From assembly GCF_024139115.2 (NCBI RefSeq), contig NW_026943250.1:186001-250000 (forward strand): a DNA stretch of 64,000 nt. The letters run 5' to 3'. The notes under the pieces are model-generated. The model saw only the letters and a list, made by a program, of their open reading frames with translations, did no database searches and had not been told where the DNA came from. Made by a program: the position numbers and the translations under genes. Source of the stretch: Armigeres subalbatus. Taxonomy: Eukaryota; Arthropoda; Insecta; Diptera; Culicidae. Shown piece by piece: positions 43,641-55,269 of this stretch; the first letter of the stretch is position 1, and every line of letters starts with the position of its first letter.

Positions 43641-45212
43641 CCGTTTTGCTTCGAATTGCCGGACGCTTCGAAAGCCGGACACTTAATCGTTATTTGACTT
43701 TATTTACCATCTCAACAAGTATTTCTTGGGTTATCAATGCAGGGAACGATTCTTGGACTTGAAACCATTTTAACAAATGTAAGTAATCCGTGATTTGTGG
43801 TAAAAACTTGAAAATTAGAGGTAAAAGTTGAAAGCATGTCATAATCAACTGTGAATTTCGTTTTTCTTAGAATGCAGCTTAAGACTCAACATTAGAAAAA
43901 CTAAGCTCATATTTTCTATATTCTATCATTTGCAAGGGGTATTAGTAATTTATTAACATAGTATGGAAGCACTCTTTGTCATGAATTAGAGACATTGCTG
44001 GGAAATACATAGCATTTTAATTTTTATTACATTTTCTTTATGTCTGGACTTCGAGGCAAGTTGTTACAATTGCTTCGATTTCCGGACATGCTGAGATGAT
44101 GTTAAATAACTGTTCATCAGTTAAGTTAATTGAAATCAAATGATTCGTAATGAGCAATCATAGTTACAATTTCATTAGATTTGAGTTGCTACACCCCAAA
44201 AGGAACATTGCTTGCTCTCAGCTTATCGATATATACTTATACACATATTGTAAATGGTATCACTTTATTAATTGTACACAAGTAGCAAAACTTGCCTACA
44301 GTTTCTAGTAAAGGTTGTCTTCAAATGTATTTTTTTAACCATTCGCATTTTTGTAGAAAAAAAATACGTTCGTAAAACTAGCTTTTTTAACAGAATTGTA
44401 TAAAAAGACACAGACACGTTGTGAACGACTCCCGTCAAATAAAAAAAACTCAACATTTCTCGGACACGTCCGGATTTATCAATCCGCATGAACTTATTAT
44501 TCCAATCGCTCCTTTCAATCCTTGATTTCTAAAAGCAAACTGAAACGGATTTCAAAAGACACATAAATACCACTAATTGCAGCTTACCCACGTTGAATTT
44601 GAGAGGTAGTATTGAAGAAAATATTTCATTACTCACAGACACGTCAAATGTCAAAAAAGCGTTCTACCTTGAAAGAGAAGAGGGAGGAAATTGTAAGAAA
44701 TTATTAGATTCCCAATGTTGTATATTGCAGTTAAATGCTCCCGCTTGGTTTCAAATACTGTTTTTGGTAGTCCTGGTCAATCTCGGAGCAGAAACTTCGG
44801 ATGGTACACACAACCAGATTTCCATAAATTTGTATAGAAATCTTACCTTACGGATTTATATTAATCGAGAAATATAAATGCTGTATCCTAGTTGTCTTTG
44901 ACCGGATTGAATTGGCTATTTAAAGATCAATATAGCCAAACTCGAAGTGTCCGGAAATTCGAAGCAAAAGTGTCCGGAATTTGAAGCATCCCATATACTG
45001 TGTCCGGATTTCGAAGCAAGCGATGTTCAATGTTTTCGATTATATTAGCTATTTCGTGCATACAAAATGTCATTTTCAGTACACTACAGCAAATTTGATA
45101 AGTTAATCTTGAGAGTGTGTGTTATCACTCAGTGTCAAGTACTTAATTCCGTTTGTAATATTGAACTGAAAATTTAGCAGTGCTTAGGTGTCCGGACTTC
45201 GAGTCGAAACGG
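43641..45212. mobile_element. 1.57 kb TA-flanked element with internal TGTCCGGA motifs
   Basis: Ends CCGTTTTGCTTCGAATTGCC and, reverse-complemented, CCGTTTCGACTCGAAGTCC form imperfect inverted repeats. TA lies outside both (43639-43640 and 45213-45214). GTGTCCGGANTTCGAAGCA-like motifs recur in both orientations inside: near 43670, 44043, 44080, 44465, 44950, 44968, 44999 and at the right end. No long transposase frame; 44593-44877 (94 codons) has no known domain. Repeated subterminal motifs often bind a transposase, which is inference here. Confidence 0.6.
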
Positions 45213-45636
45213 TAGAACCAGAGCAGTGACCGCGGTCGGAGCAAAAAAGTAGTGTTTATGAAAAAGTGCTACAGATGCTGGACATGTTCATGTAAGCAAG
45301 AGGTGAATGTTAAAATTGATTATCAACTTTAAACAAGGTTACACTCTAACTTTTTTGACGGATATTGAGTAAAATTTCTGTGGGATAGAAAGAGAGAGCA
45401 ATGCAATTTTACTCAGTTACTGATTAGGTGAATGTTAGCGTGTATCCTACTATTTAGGCAGCATCCCTTTAAAATAGCACTTCAAAAACATTTAACCGCC
45501 ATTCAATAGGCAATTAACTATGAGATGCATTGATCACTCTAAGGCGAATAACAATCGGAGAAAGACATCATCACCACTGCGGAATAATAAATTTGGGGTT
45601 TTTAAATGAAAATTTTAAATTGTCATATCCAACCAT

Positions 45637-45640
<4 letters not shown>

Positions 45641-45681
<41 letters not shown>
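45641..45681. repeat. (AT)n microsatellite
   Basis: About 20 AT repeats. Confidence 0.98.
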
Positions 45682-45685
<4 letters not shown>

Positions 45686-46041
45686 GTTACGCCAATTTTG
45701 TTCGAAACATAAATGAATTGGTGTGCGATCGAACATTATTTGCGGAAAAACTACACATTACACGCGGCAAAACGTTTAACAAAACAAACCTCGCTACCTC
45801 CCGACCTCATATATCCAACATCCCAATGGTTGTAATTTGACTAAGCACGCACGCGCGGTTCGAAGTTTGTATGAGAATTACTATGAAAACAGTAAATTTT
45901 TCGGAAAACCGTTTTGCAACGTTGGTTATTAATATCTAAAAATATATGAGTACGTCGGCAACATAGGAAACTTAGCAAGTGAACAAATCGTCTTTATTGC
46001 AAAACAATTCGCTGCTTGCAAGAAAAAATATTAAGGAAATA
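45682..46041. other. No recognised feature
   Basis: AT-rich, non-coding; nothing repeated elsewhere in the window was found. Confidence 0.4.
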
Positions 46042-46256
46042 GGGGAACGGTTCGCCACTTCATCTCATAGCTCCTATTTCCATCCTATCAAAAACAAAGC
46101 AATGGTAAGGAATTTGGTTTGTTTATTATTTTTGTGATTTTTTTCAGCAGTGAGCACGCATGTTGACAAAAAGAAGCGACGAATTTGGTGCCGTATTTCT
46201 TTGTTTAGCGATGAGATGGATATATGTACAGTGAGATGGAGATCGGAACATTTCCC
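46042..46256. mobile_element. 215-bp TA-flanked MITE
   Basis: The left end GGGGAACGGTTCGCC and the right end (reverse complement GGGGAAATGTTCCGATC) are imperfect inverted repeats, each followed inward by a CATCTCA segment. TA at 46040-46041 and 46257-46258. Non-coding. Confidence 0.65.
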
Positions 46257-46259
46257 CTA

Positions 46260-47146
46260 CTAAATCGTGGGAAATTCAATTGAGCACGTAAAAGAATAAC
46301 ATATCAATAATGAGCATTTTTATTTCTTTATAACTTTGCTTACCAAAATCCGATCGGTTTGCAACAACAATCGTCTTACAGATTTAGAAATATTCTACGA
46401 AATCTTCGGGTTGATTATATTTAGGGGGAAATCCTCCAGTGCCGGACACATAAGCCATTTAACAAAAAAAACTTTAACTATCCGGATCGATTATGTTTCC
46501 CTTTATACCATACTAGCAGAACGTACCCTGCGTTGCTCGGGTTTTTACGTTTGACGTTCGAAATGTCATTTTCTGCGTTGATTGCGACGCCGCACTCTAG
46601 ATCATTTTTCGAGCGATCGCATTAGGTTTTCTCCAAACTCGCTATTGTATTTTGACAATTTTCCCAACTTTTCCTTTAAAATTTACTAACCTTTTGCATA
46701 TAGAAACACAGCTGATCCCAATACGAATCGATTAGTGAGGAAATCTCGCAAATCGGTCATCCTCTTCGTGAGTTATAATGCCTCAAAGGAAGAACAGATA
46801 GAAGAAAGAAACACAAAATATGACAAAATATGATTCATACAAACTTTGAATTTGATCATTTAAACACGTTTTTCGACGATGAATTTTGGTGAAAAATTTT
46901 ACGATTTAGAAAAATGTCTTCTAGTACCGGACGCTATTGCATCATGTTCAAATGTGACTAAGTTCCTGTTATATATACATCATTCAGAATAGTAATATTA
47001 TTCACGTGCTTTAAGTTGTAAATATTAAAAATTGTTAATGGAGCTTATTTGACTCTTCAGCTAAATTTTTTAAATCCTAATCCAAACTCCCACATTTTTC
47101 AAAGTCCTCTTCAATTTTTGTTTCTGCTAATTTCTGTGGCTTTCTC
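46260..47146. other. No gene recognised
   Basis: AT-rich. A 72-codon frame at 46336-46554 lacks support. AGTGCCGGACACATAAG at 46439 and AGTACCGGACGC at 46923 recall the TCCGGA words of the neighbouring element, but too weakly to call. Confidence 0.35.
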
Positions 47147-47172
47147 AGCAAGAATTATTATTATTTATTTAT

Positions 47173-48426
47173 TCAGACTAAGGCCGAAGTGGCCTGTGCG
47201 GTATATAAGAGACTTCTCCATTCGGCTCGGTCCATGGCTTCATGTCGCCAACCACGCAGTCTACGGAGGGTCCGCAAGTCATCTTCCACCTGATCGATCC
47301 ACCTTGCCCGCTGCGCACCTCGCCTTCTTGTGCCCGTCGGATCGTTGTCGAGAACCATTTTCACCGGGTTACTGTCCGACATTCTGGCTACGTGCCCGGC
47401 CCATCGCAGTCGTCCGATTTTCGCGGTGTGAACGATGGATGGTTCTCCCAACAGCTGATGCAATTCGTGGTTCATTCGCCTCCTCCACGTACCGTCCGCC
47501 ATCTGCACCCCACCATAGATGGTACGCAGCACTTTCCTTTCGAAAACTCCAAGTGCGCGTTGGTCCTCCACGAGCATCGTCCAGGTCTCGTGTCCGTAGA
47601 GGACTACCGGTCTAATTAGCGTTTTGTAGATTGTCAGTTTGGTACGGCGGCGAACTCTATTCAATCGGAGCGTCTTGCGGAGTCCAAAGTACGTACGATT
47701 TCCAGCCACTATGCGTCTCCGAATTTCTCTGCTGGTGTCATTTTCGGCAGTCACCAGTGAGCCCAAGTACACAAATTCTTCTACCACCTCGATTTCGTCA
47801 CCACCGATGCAAACTCGCGGTGGGTGGCTCACATTGTCTTCTCTTGAACCTCTTCCTATCATGTACTTCGTCTTCGACGTGTTGATGACTAGTCCGATCC
47901 GCTTAGCTTCCCTCTTCAGTCTGATGTAGGCTTCCTCCATCTTCTCAAAGTTACGTGCCATAATATCTATGTCGTCGGCGAAACCAAATAGCTGGACGGA
48001 CTTATTGAAAATTGTACCACTCGTGTTAATCCATGCTCTTCGTATTACACCTTCCAAAGCGATGTTGAATAGCAAACACGAAAGACCATCACCTTGCCGT
48101 AACCCTCTGCGGGTTTCGAAGGGACTCGAGAATGCCCCTGAAACTCGAACTACGCACATCACCCGATCCATCGTCGCTTTGATCAACCGTGTCAGTTTAT
48201 CCGGAAAACCGTGTTCGTGCATTAGCTGCCATAGCTGGTCCCGATCGATTGTATCGTATGCGGCTTTGAAGTCGATGAATAGATGATGTGTGGGCACGTT
48301 GTATTCGCGGCATTTCTGCAGTACTTGGCGAATGGCGAATACCTGGTCCGTGGTGGAGCGTTCGCCCATAAAACCCGCCTGGTACTGCCCACGAACTCCC
48401 TTGCAATTGGTGCTAGTCAGCGGCAT
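47173..48426 (-). CDS. RTE reverse transcriptase, open for 417 codons
   Basis: The longest intact enzymatic frame in the window. Motifs in order: GQYQAGFMGERSTTDQVFAI, HLFIDFKAAYDTIDRDQLW (motif A with catalytic Asp), FETRRGLRQGDGLSCLLFN (motif B region), LFGFADDIDIMARNFEKM (catalytic Asp pair), VEEFVYLGSLVTAENDTSRE, then the conserved RTE C-terminus HETWTMLVEDQRALGVFER and RLRWAGHVARMSDSNPVK. It ends at the element's 3' tail. The first nine or so residues are out of frame with the true protein, because the ORF upstream (48818-48417) ends at QILCR and a small indel follows. The domain itself appears catalytically complete. Confidence 0.85.
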   Translation of the reverse strand: MPLTSTNCKGVRGQYQAGFMGERSTTDQVFAIRQVLQKCREYNVPTHHLFIDFKAAYDTIDRDQLWQLMHEHGFPDKLTRLIKATMDRVMCVVRVSGAFSSPFETRRGLRQGDGLSCLLFNIALEGVIRRAWINTSGTIFNKSVQLFGFADDIDIMARNFEKMEEAYIRLKREAKRIGLVINTSKTKYMIGRGSREDNVSHPPRVCIGGDEIEVVEEFVYLGSLVTAENDTSREIRRRIVAGNRTYFGLRKTLRLNRVRRRTKLTIYKTLIRPVVLYGHETWTMLVEDQRALGVFERKVLRTIYGGVQMADGTWRRRMNHELHQLLGEPSIVHTAKIGRLRWAGHVARMSDSNPVKMVLDNDPTGTRRRGAQRARWIDQVEDDLRTLRRLRGWRHEAMDRAEWRSLLYTAQATSALV

Positions 48427-50206
48427 AAAATTTGGGAGATTACCTTGTAGGCGGCGTTCAGCAATGTGATTGCGCGGTAGTTGCTACAATCCAGCTTATC
48501 GCCCTTTTTGTAGATGGGACATACGACACCTTCCATCCACTCCTGCGGCAAAACTTCCTCCTCCCAAATCTTGGTAATGACCCAGTGCAGCGCTCTAGCC
48601 AGTGCCTCACCACCGTGTTTAAATAGCTCTCCTGGTAGTTGGTCAACCCCAGGGGCTTTGTTGTTCTTCAGCCGGCCAATCTCCTCCTGGATTTCCTGGA
48701 GATCCGGAGCCGGTAGAGTTATGTCCTGCGCGCGTTCTCCCAGGTCCATCACCATACCGCCATCTTCGTCTGCCACATCGCCATTCTTCGTAGTGCTTCT
48801 TCGTAGTGCTGCCGCCACCTTTGGATCACCTCACGCTCGTTCGTAAGAAGGTTCCCGTTTATGTCCTTACACATATCAGGCTGTGGCACGTGGGCCTTAC
48901 GTGAACGGTTTAACTTCTCATAGAACTTTCGTGTGTTATTAGCGCGGTACAGTTGCTCCGTTTCTTCACGGTCTCGATCTTCCTGCTGGCGCTTTTTCCT
49001 CCGGAAAATCGAGTTTTGTCTGTTCCGCGCCTGTTTATATCGTGCCTCGTTCGCCCTCGTGCGGTGTTGCAGCAATCTCGCCCATGCTGCATTCTTCTCT
49101 TCCACTAACTGCTCACATTCGCCGTCATACCAGTCGTTTCTCTGATCCGGGGGCACCGTGCCAAGTGCAGCGGTTGCAGTGCTACCAATGGCGGATCGAA
49201 TATCTCTCCAGCCATCTTCAAGAGACGCTGCGCCTAGCTGCTCTTCCGTTGGAAGTGCCACTTCCAGCTGCTGCGCGTATTCTTGGGCTGGTCTACCGTC
49301 TTGTAGCCGCCCAATGTTAAGCCGCGGCGTCCGACTTCGACGCGTGTTGTACACCGTCGAGAGTTTTGAGCGCAGGCATACTGCAACGAGGTAGTGGTCG
49401 GATTCAATATTCGCACTGCGGTAAGTGCGGACGTTCGTGTTGTCGGAGAAGAATTTACCGTCGATTAGAACGTGGTCGATTTGGTTTTCCGTTTCTTGGT
49501 TAGGTGATCTCCATGTGGCCTTGTGGATATTTTTGCGGGGAAAGAAGGTGCTTCGGACTACCATTCCGCGGGAGGCTGCGAAGTTTATGCATCGTTGGCC
49601 GTTGTCATTCGATACGGTGTGCAGACTATCCGGTCCGATGACCGGTCTATACATTTCCTCCTGCCTACCTGTGCGTTCATGTCACCGATGACAATTTTAA
49701 CGTCCCGCAGTGGGCATCCATCGTATGTGTGCTCCAGCTGTGCGTAGAACGCTTCTTTCTCGTCGTCGGGTCTCCCTTCGTGTGGGCAGTGTACGTTGGT
49801 GATGCTGTAGTTGAAGAAACGGCCTTTAATCCTCAGCTTGCACATTCTTGCGTTGATTGGCTGCCACCCAATCACGCGTTGGCGCATCTTACCCCCCGGT
49901 TCCCAGCTCGTTGGTGGTGCCACAGCTTTGGTAGAAGGTAGCCGCTCGATGCCCGCTTTTCCACACTTTCTGTCCTGTCCAGCAAATCTCCTGCAGCGCC
50001 ACGACGTCGAAGTTGCGGGGATGTAATTCATCGTAGATCATCCTGTCGCAACCTGCGAAACCTAGCGACTTGCAATTCCATGTTCCAAGCTTCCAATCGT
50101 GATCCTGTATTCGTCGCCTAGGTCTTTGCTGATTATATCGAGTCGCATTATCTCTTATATTGTTCGTAATGATTGGTTTTCTAGGCGGCTTATTGGGCCT
50201 GCGCAA
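48417..50206 (-). pseudogene. RTE endonuclease, linker and RT N-terminus, frameshifted
   Basis: Four overlapping minus-strand frames: 50206-49889 (KLGTWNCKSLGFAGCDRM and VVALQEICWTG with the catalytic Glu), 50031-49585 (NVHCPHEGRPDDEKEAFYAQ and VKIVIGDMNAQVGR), 49654-48749 (ENQIDHVLIDGKFFSDNTN, ANIESDHYLVAVCL with the catalytic His, then a long basic linker) and 48818-48417 (RLKNNKAPGVDQLPGELFKH, EEEVLPQEWMEGVVCPIYKK). The overlaps imply single-base indels rather than large losses. The endonuclease catalytic residues are all visible, so this LINE is recent compared with the R1 copies. Confidence 0.85.
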
Positions 50207-50618
50207 ACCTCCTGTCTCGTCGTGTCGTGGCCGTCGTGTCAGGGCTGTTTAGCGTCCCACCTAACACCAGGACTTGGGCTTGTGCGCTTTGAGCGGCACA
50301 CGGTCGCTTTGGTGGGGCCTACTTGCGGATACATGCAGCTTTTATAGAGGTTTAACAGGGCCCACTGTCAAACCCCACCACATCCTAGGCAAGCCCCACA
50401 ACTCGCAGATGGCCTGGGGAGGGATCGTCAAGCCCTTGGACATAGTCCCTGCTGCCCGTGAGCAAGAAGCAAGAAGAAACAATTGAATTGAAGTAAATGT
50501 AACAAAACAGGTGTGAAGAATTTTTATTCAACTTAAAATTTTGTACAAAGTTTATCACATGAAGATCTGATTTTCCTTGCCGGGACCTCGGAGGACCTTG
50601 GACGGACCTTTGCAAGTA

Positions 50619-50802
50619 CACCCAGGTTTTTTTACGCGGTTGGAATTCATTAATTTCTCGGCTGAACTTTTACAGCTTTTCAAATACCCCCTGAATTTTC
50701 TTTGATTTTTTGTGAATTTTTTGGTGGGGTTAACTCATTGCTTCATTGACCCTGAAGGTCTTAAACGACCAAAACCAAACCGTGTAAAAAAAAACCTGGG
50801 TG
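50619..50802. mobile_element. 184-bp TA-flanked MITE
   Basis: Ends CACCCAGGTTTTTTTACGCG and, reverse-complemented, CACCCAGGTTTTTTTTTACA. TA at 50617-50618 and 50803-50804. Non-coding. Confidence 0.8.
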
Positions 50803-51214
50803 TAGTGTCGTTTTAAGAAGTGTCCGGTATTGGGAGGTGTCCGGCGCTGAGAGATTTCTCCCTAAATAGTTAATGATCCGCCTCACGAAACGATCTCTCA
50901 CATACGGGGCGATTTCTATAGTAATTTCCATACAAACTTCCAACTGCTCGTACTCAGTTAAATTATAACCAATTCAGTTGAAAATTTAGGAGGTTCACCA
51001 AAACAGCAAATGTTATCGTTCAAGCATAAGGGTGCGCAAAAGTCAAAATTTCAATCACTCTAGGCTCTAACCAAAATAATTATCTTATGATCTGTTTTAC
51101 GTAGTTTACGTCGGGCGGTCGTATCTTGTATATAACCCTTCTGATTTTTTTTTGAAATGTGAATTTTATCATTTTGAGGGTTATCGACTTTCATCTAATT
51201 TTTACTTTATAGTA

Positions 51215-51404
51215 GGGGGAAAGACGGCTTTGGCAGGTTTTGTTCTTTTATTGACAGGGGGGTTTTTGTCAACCAAACTTTATTAAATTTGGCCACAATA
51301 TAGTTTGATATGCAAAGAATGTATAGTTCAATTTTGAGCATAATCAGTCATAAAAACCCCCCTGACGATAATAGAACAAAACCTGCCGAGGCCGTCATTC
51401 CCCC
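51215..51404. mobile_element. 190-bp MITE with TA duplication, copy 2
   Basis: Inverted ends GGGGGAAAGACGGCTTTGG and, reverse-complemented, GGGGGAATGACGGCCTCGG. TA at 51213-51214 and 51405-51406. The interior (TTGGCCACAATATAG, GCAAAGAATGTATAG, TTGAGCATAA) is the reverse complement of the copy at 9837-10019, so the two are inverted relative to each other. Confidence 0.85.
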
Positions 51405-51409
51405 TATAA

Positions 51410-52145
51410 GATTGTATCCAATGCATGACCGCAAATTACACGTAGAACCACCTAAAGAGTGAAATATTTAATTTTTAAATCTTCACTGGCGTTGATGGTA
51501 AGCTGTTGGGAGCGCTACCGATGCCATTATTGTTGCGAATGAACTGCAGTCAAAGGCGGATATAGGCGGATTGAAAAAAAATACTGCCTAATTAATCCTC
51601 TCTTGTGTAAAATTATGATTCTAAGAAGTACCAATTCACTTCTCAAAATGCACCTTTCCAACTACTAACAGCAACTTTACGATAGTTTGCATCTTGCGAG
51701 AATCTCGCGAGGAAATGTAATTTGACTGTTACTGACGCCAACACTCGATGGTTTTGCTGCCGACAGTAACTTTCTACCGTCGCACACTGTTTCCTTTAAG
51801 GGAAAACGTGATCGAAATTATTTTGCCGTGTAGAAAAGCATTCAGCAAAGTAATTCCACTAAATATTCTTGATTTTCGATTTTGTGATCAATCCATCAAG
51901 AAGTGAGAAACAATTTTTTTTTATTACCGATTAAAAACAACCACTTTGTTTAGCGATGTTGAAGAGAAGGCCATAAGAAATATTTTTGCTGAAAGCACTA
52001 CAGGTCTATTTCTAAACTTCCATGAAACTGTTTTTCCAATAAAAAGTACGCTGAAAATCACTTTTCTTTAAATCACTTTTTCTAACGATTTTCCGCATTT
52101 TTTTATGTTCTACAATTTGAAGCGCTATAATACACGTTTTATAAA
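51410..52145. other. No gene recognised
   Basis: Mixed AT-rich sequence without shared repeats or open frames of note. Confidence 0.4.
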
Positions 52146-53038
52146 AAAAAAAACAGATTAATCCACCTAGCGGTGATGGTGCCTTTCTCGTTTCTTTCGA
52201 GTGAGTAATTTCTACGCACTTTTGGTGAAAAAAAAGTATTTTGACCATAAATTCTGAGCCTATTGTTCGATCCGGCTTATTTTCAACAGGAAACAATGGG
52301 ACCGGATTCTGCATCGAATGCAACTTCTTGCGAGCAAATCGGCTGAGGGTACAAATGTGAGGAAAAATGAGTGAGATTTTGAAAAATGTATTTTGGCTAT
52401 AACTCCGAATCCCATAGTCCGATTCCGTCATTTTTCAATACGAAACAATGGGACCGGATTCCGCGTCGAATGCAACTTGTTGCAAGAAAATCCGTTAAAT
52501 ATAAGTGCCTGAAAAATTAGTGAGAATTTTGTACGTGTTTCTTATGTAAAAAAATGAATTTTGGCCATAACTTCGAAACCCATAGTCCGATTGGGCCAAT
52601 TTTCAATACGAAACAATGGGACAAGATTCCGCGTCGAATGCAACTTGTTGCGAGTAAATCAGCTAAGAGTAAGTGCCTAAAAAGTGAGTGAGAATTTTTC
52701 TTATAAAAAAATATATTTTGGCCATAATTCCGAAGCCCATAGTCCGATTGGGCCAGTTTTCAATACGAAACAATGGGACAAGATTCCGCGTCGAATGCAA
52801 CTTGTTGCGAGGATAAGTGCCTGGAAAATGAGTGAGATTATTTTGCACACACACATACACACACATACACACACACATACGCACACACATACACACGCAC
52901 ACACAGACATCACCTCAATTCGTCGAGCTGAGTCGATCGGTATATAACACTATGGGTCTCCGGGACTCCTATCAAAAGTTCGTTTTTGGGGCGAACATAT
53001 AGCCTTTACGTATACTTTGTATACGAGAAAGGCAAAAA
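52146..53038 (+). mobile_element. Long member of the ATTAATCCACCTAG family with four sub-repeats
   Basis: Starts CAGATTAATCCACCTAGCGG and ends TACGAGAAAGGCAAAAA. Four internal units at about 52241, 52391, 52558 and 52725 share CATAGTCCGATTGGGCC, AATACGAAACAATGGGAC and CGTCGAATGCAACTTGTTGC words. Spacing is 150-167 bp. A CA-rich microsatellite and the GTCGAGCTGAGTCGATCGG segment follow. A short member with no clear units lies inverted at 59181-59596. No coding capacity; superfamily not determined. Confidence 0.75.
52843..52910. repeat. (CA)n-rich microsatellite
   Basis: CACACA and CATACACA runs within the element above; the same place in the 59181 copy holds TGTATGTGTGTG. Confidence 0.95.
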
Positions 53039-53039
53039 C

Positions 53040-53500
53040 ATTATTTCTATCTCTTATATATAAAGATATATTTGAGATTTTTAAACAAAAAACTTCATTT
53101 TTCAGAACAAAAAGTCTTCTAAACGTGCAAATAGTTGCAAATCAAATTACCCCTATTTAAAATTTTAAAGTTAACGCTACTGAATCTTGGGAAAATCATT
53201 CGTCGTTCGTCGTCCGTTCCAAGCCACAACTTATAAAAAAAATTAATAATAAAACTAATCTACTATGAAAAATGCTTTCAACGGTGGTTTATATTCCGGA
53301 TGTTAATATAAAATCATGATTGGTACGAACATGCTATAATTTAAAATAGATCTGTGCACCGATTGAAAATGTATCGGCGGCGGCGTGGCTCACGCCGTTG
53401 GTAATCGGCAGTGCCAGCGCGGAAGCGTGGGTCCGCGTGTGCTTATTTCATGCATTATAAGTTTTCGTTTTTTTTTGTTTTTGAGGTTTCATCACCGCGA
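53040..53500. other. No gene; short GC-rich patch
   Basis: ATCGGCGGCGGCGTGGC at 53374, followed by a CACGCCG complement, shares a 15-bp core with 61284-61302 (TCGGCGGCGGCGTGGC). Both lie in AT-rich DNA; possibly a shared repeat remnant. Confidence 0.4.
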
Positions 53501-53502
53501 GA

Positions 53503-53783
53503 AACTTATTGATTGATTTTCATTATTGGCTTTTATCGGTGAGATCGAACTACCTAAGCTCAAAGTGGAAGGGAGCATGTTTTAAACATTCAATTTCGTG
53601 TTGTTCTTCAATGGCCCTCTGCTTACGTTTCAATTTCTATTCAATTTCATACTTGTCGCTCGCTTGCGATAACTTTCAATTCTATGCTTCATCGTGCTTT
53701 GTAAACATGCTCCCTTCCCCTTTGAGCTTAGGTAATTCGATCTCACCGATAAAAGCCAATGAAAATCAATCAATTATAAGTTT
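53503..53783. mobile_element. Inverted-repeat (foldback/MITE) element
   Basis: Arms of about 85 bp: TTGATTGATTTTCATT, GGCTTTTATCGGTGAGATCG, ACCTAAGCTCAAAG and GGAAGGGAGCATGTTT on the left, and the same in reverse complement at 53705-53783. The interior is about 110 bp. ATTATAAGTTTTC occurs at about 53453 and again at 53773, so the true insertion unit could be somewhat larger. Confidence 0.8.
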
Positions 53784-55000
53784 TCCGAAATTCTTCCACT
53801 AATTCCTTCGTAAATTTCATAAGAAAATGCTCTAAAACTGCTCCAAAATTCCTCCAGGAATTGCTTCGGATGTTCCTCCAGCAATTCCTTTGCATAATCT
53901 TCCAGGAATTACTCCGGAAGTACCTCCGGGAGCTCCTGGAGGAAGTTCTGGAAGAATTCCAAGAGGAATTCATGGTGGATTTTCCGGAAGAATTTCTGGA
54001 GGAACATCCAGAGGAATTCCTGAAGGACCTTCAGGAGGAATTCCTGGATTAGCTCACGGAAGGGATTCCTGGAGAAACTTCCGAAGGAAGTTCTCCGGGA
54101 ATTCATGAGGAAGTTCCTCAAGGAATTCTTCCGGAGGTTCCTCCAGAAATTCCTCCGGCAGTTCCTCCAGAAGTTCCTCCAGAAGTTCCTCCAGGAATTC
54201 TTCCGAATGATCCCCCAGGAGTTCCAGGTATTCCACCAAGCTCCTCCAGGAATTCCACCGAAAATACCTCAATGCATACCTCCATGAGCTTCTTCAGGAA
54301 TTCCTCCGAAAGATGCTCAAGGAAGTCGGAAAGATTGCTCCAGGAAGTGCTCCGAAAGATCCTCCAAGAACTCCTCCAAAAGATGCTCTATTAATTCCTC
54401 CGAAAGTTCCTCCAGGAATTCTCCCAGAAATTCCTCCAGGAATTCCTCCCGAACTTCCTTCAGTAATTCCTGGAAGTGCCTCCAGGAATTCCTCCGGAAG
54501 TTCCTTAAGGAATTCCTCGAGAAAATTCCTCCAGCAGTTCCTCTAGGAATTTGATCCAGGAATTCCTCAGGAAGATCCTCCAGGAAGTGCTCTGGAAGCT
54601 GCTCCAGGAATTCCTCAGGTACAAGCTTAAGAAATTCCTCTGGAAGTTCTATTCGGAAATTCCTCGGGAAGTTAATGAAGGAATCCCTCCGGAAGTTCCT
54701 CCAGTAATTCCTATGGAAGTTCCTCCAGGAATTACTGCGGAAATTCTTCTAGAAGTTTCTCCGAGAACTCCTCCATGAATTGTTCCGGAAGTTCCTACAA
54801 GAATTCTTCCGGTAGTTCTTTCAAAAATTCTTGTGGGAGTTCCTCCAGAAATTCCTCCGAAAGTTTACTAAAAAAAACTCCCGGTAAGTCCTGTAGCTTC
54901 TTAAATAATTACTTGTCTCATTTCTCCTGAAATTCTCTCTGGAGTTCCTCCTAAAATTTCGTCAAGAATACTTCATAAATTAAAGATAACTCTCCACACA
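53784..55000 (+). repeat. Tandem repeat of GGAATTCCTCC-like units
   Basis: A dense array of 12- and 24-bp units such as GGAATTCCTCCGGAAGTTCC with substitutions. GGAATTCC is self-complementary, so the motif reads on both strands, and pseudo-frames appear on each (Pro/Leu/Glu-rich). It is best preserved at 53860-54800 and decays on both sides. No gene is implied. Confidence 0.9.
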
Positions 55001-55269
55001 TCGATATCTCTCCCCATGTCACTGGGTTTCTCAGTCCCTTCAATCTACACACTTTGTACTTTCTACATCTCGATAACTTCCCCATCTCAATATCTCTCTA
55101 TCTCGATGTGTTCGGGTCATATTTTGTCCAGGACTCTACCTCCCTTTGTCGATATTTTCATAATTATAAGCTACTAGACCATTTTTGGACAATAACAAAC
55201 ACATCATTTGTTTTGTTGTCGTTTTTCATAGCAACGATCTAGCACCCATTTCAATTTTCCTTCCATTCT

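Larger units (their letters stand above)
47155..50460 (-). mobile_element. Near full-length RTE-clade LINE
   Basis: A 3.3 kb element on the minus strand. The 3' end at 47155 has the short A/T-rich repeat tail typical of RTE (AATAAATAAATAATAATAA read on the minus strand). The 5' side at 50210-50460 is a GC-rich leader. AGCAAGAA occurs at 47147-47154 and 50461-50468, a likely target duplication. It carries endonuclease, linker, RT and C-terminal regions in order with about four frame breaks. It is close to the mosquito JAM1-type RTE elements by memory; the name is not verified. Confidence 0.8.

Noticed and set aside
48093..49145. Plus-strand frames opposite the RTE LINE (for example 47969-48286, 49042-49320)
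   Set aside because: Shadows of the minus-strand ORF2.
53861..54778. Pro/Leu/Glu-rich open frames on both strands
   Set aside because: They are translations of the GGAATTCCTCC repeat in several registers, without independent support.
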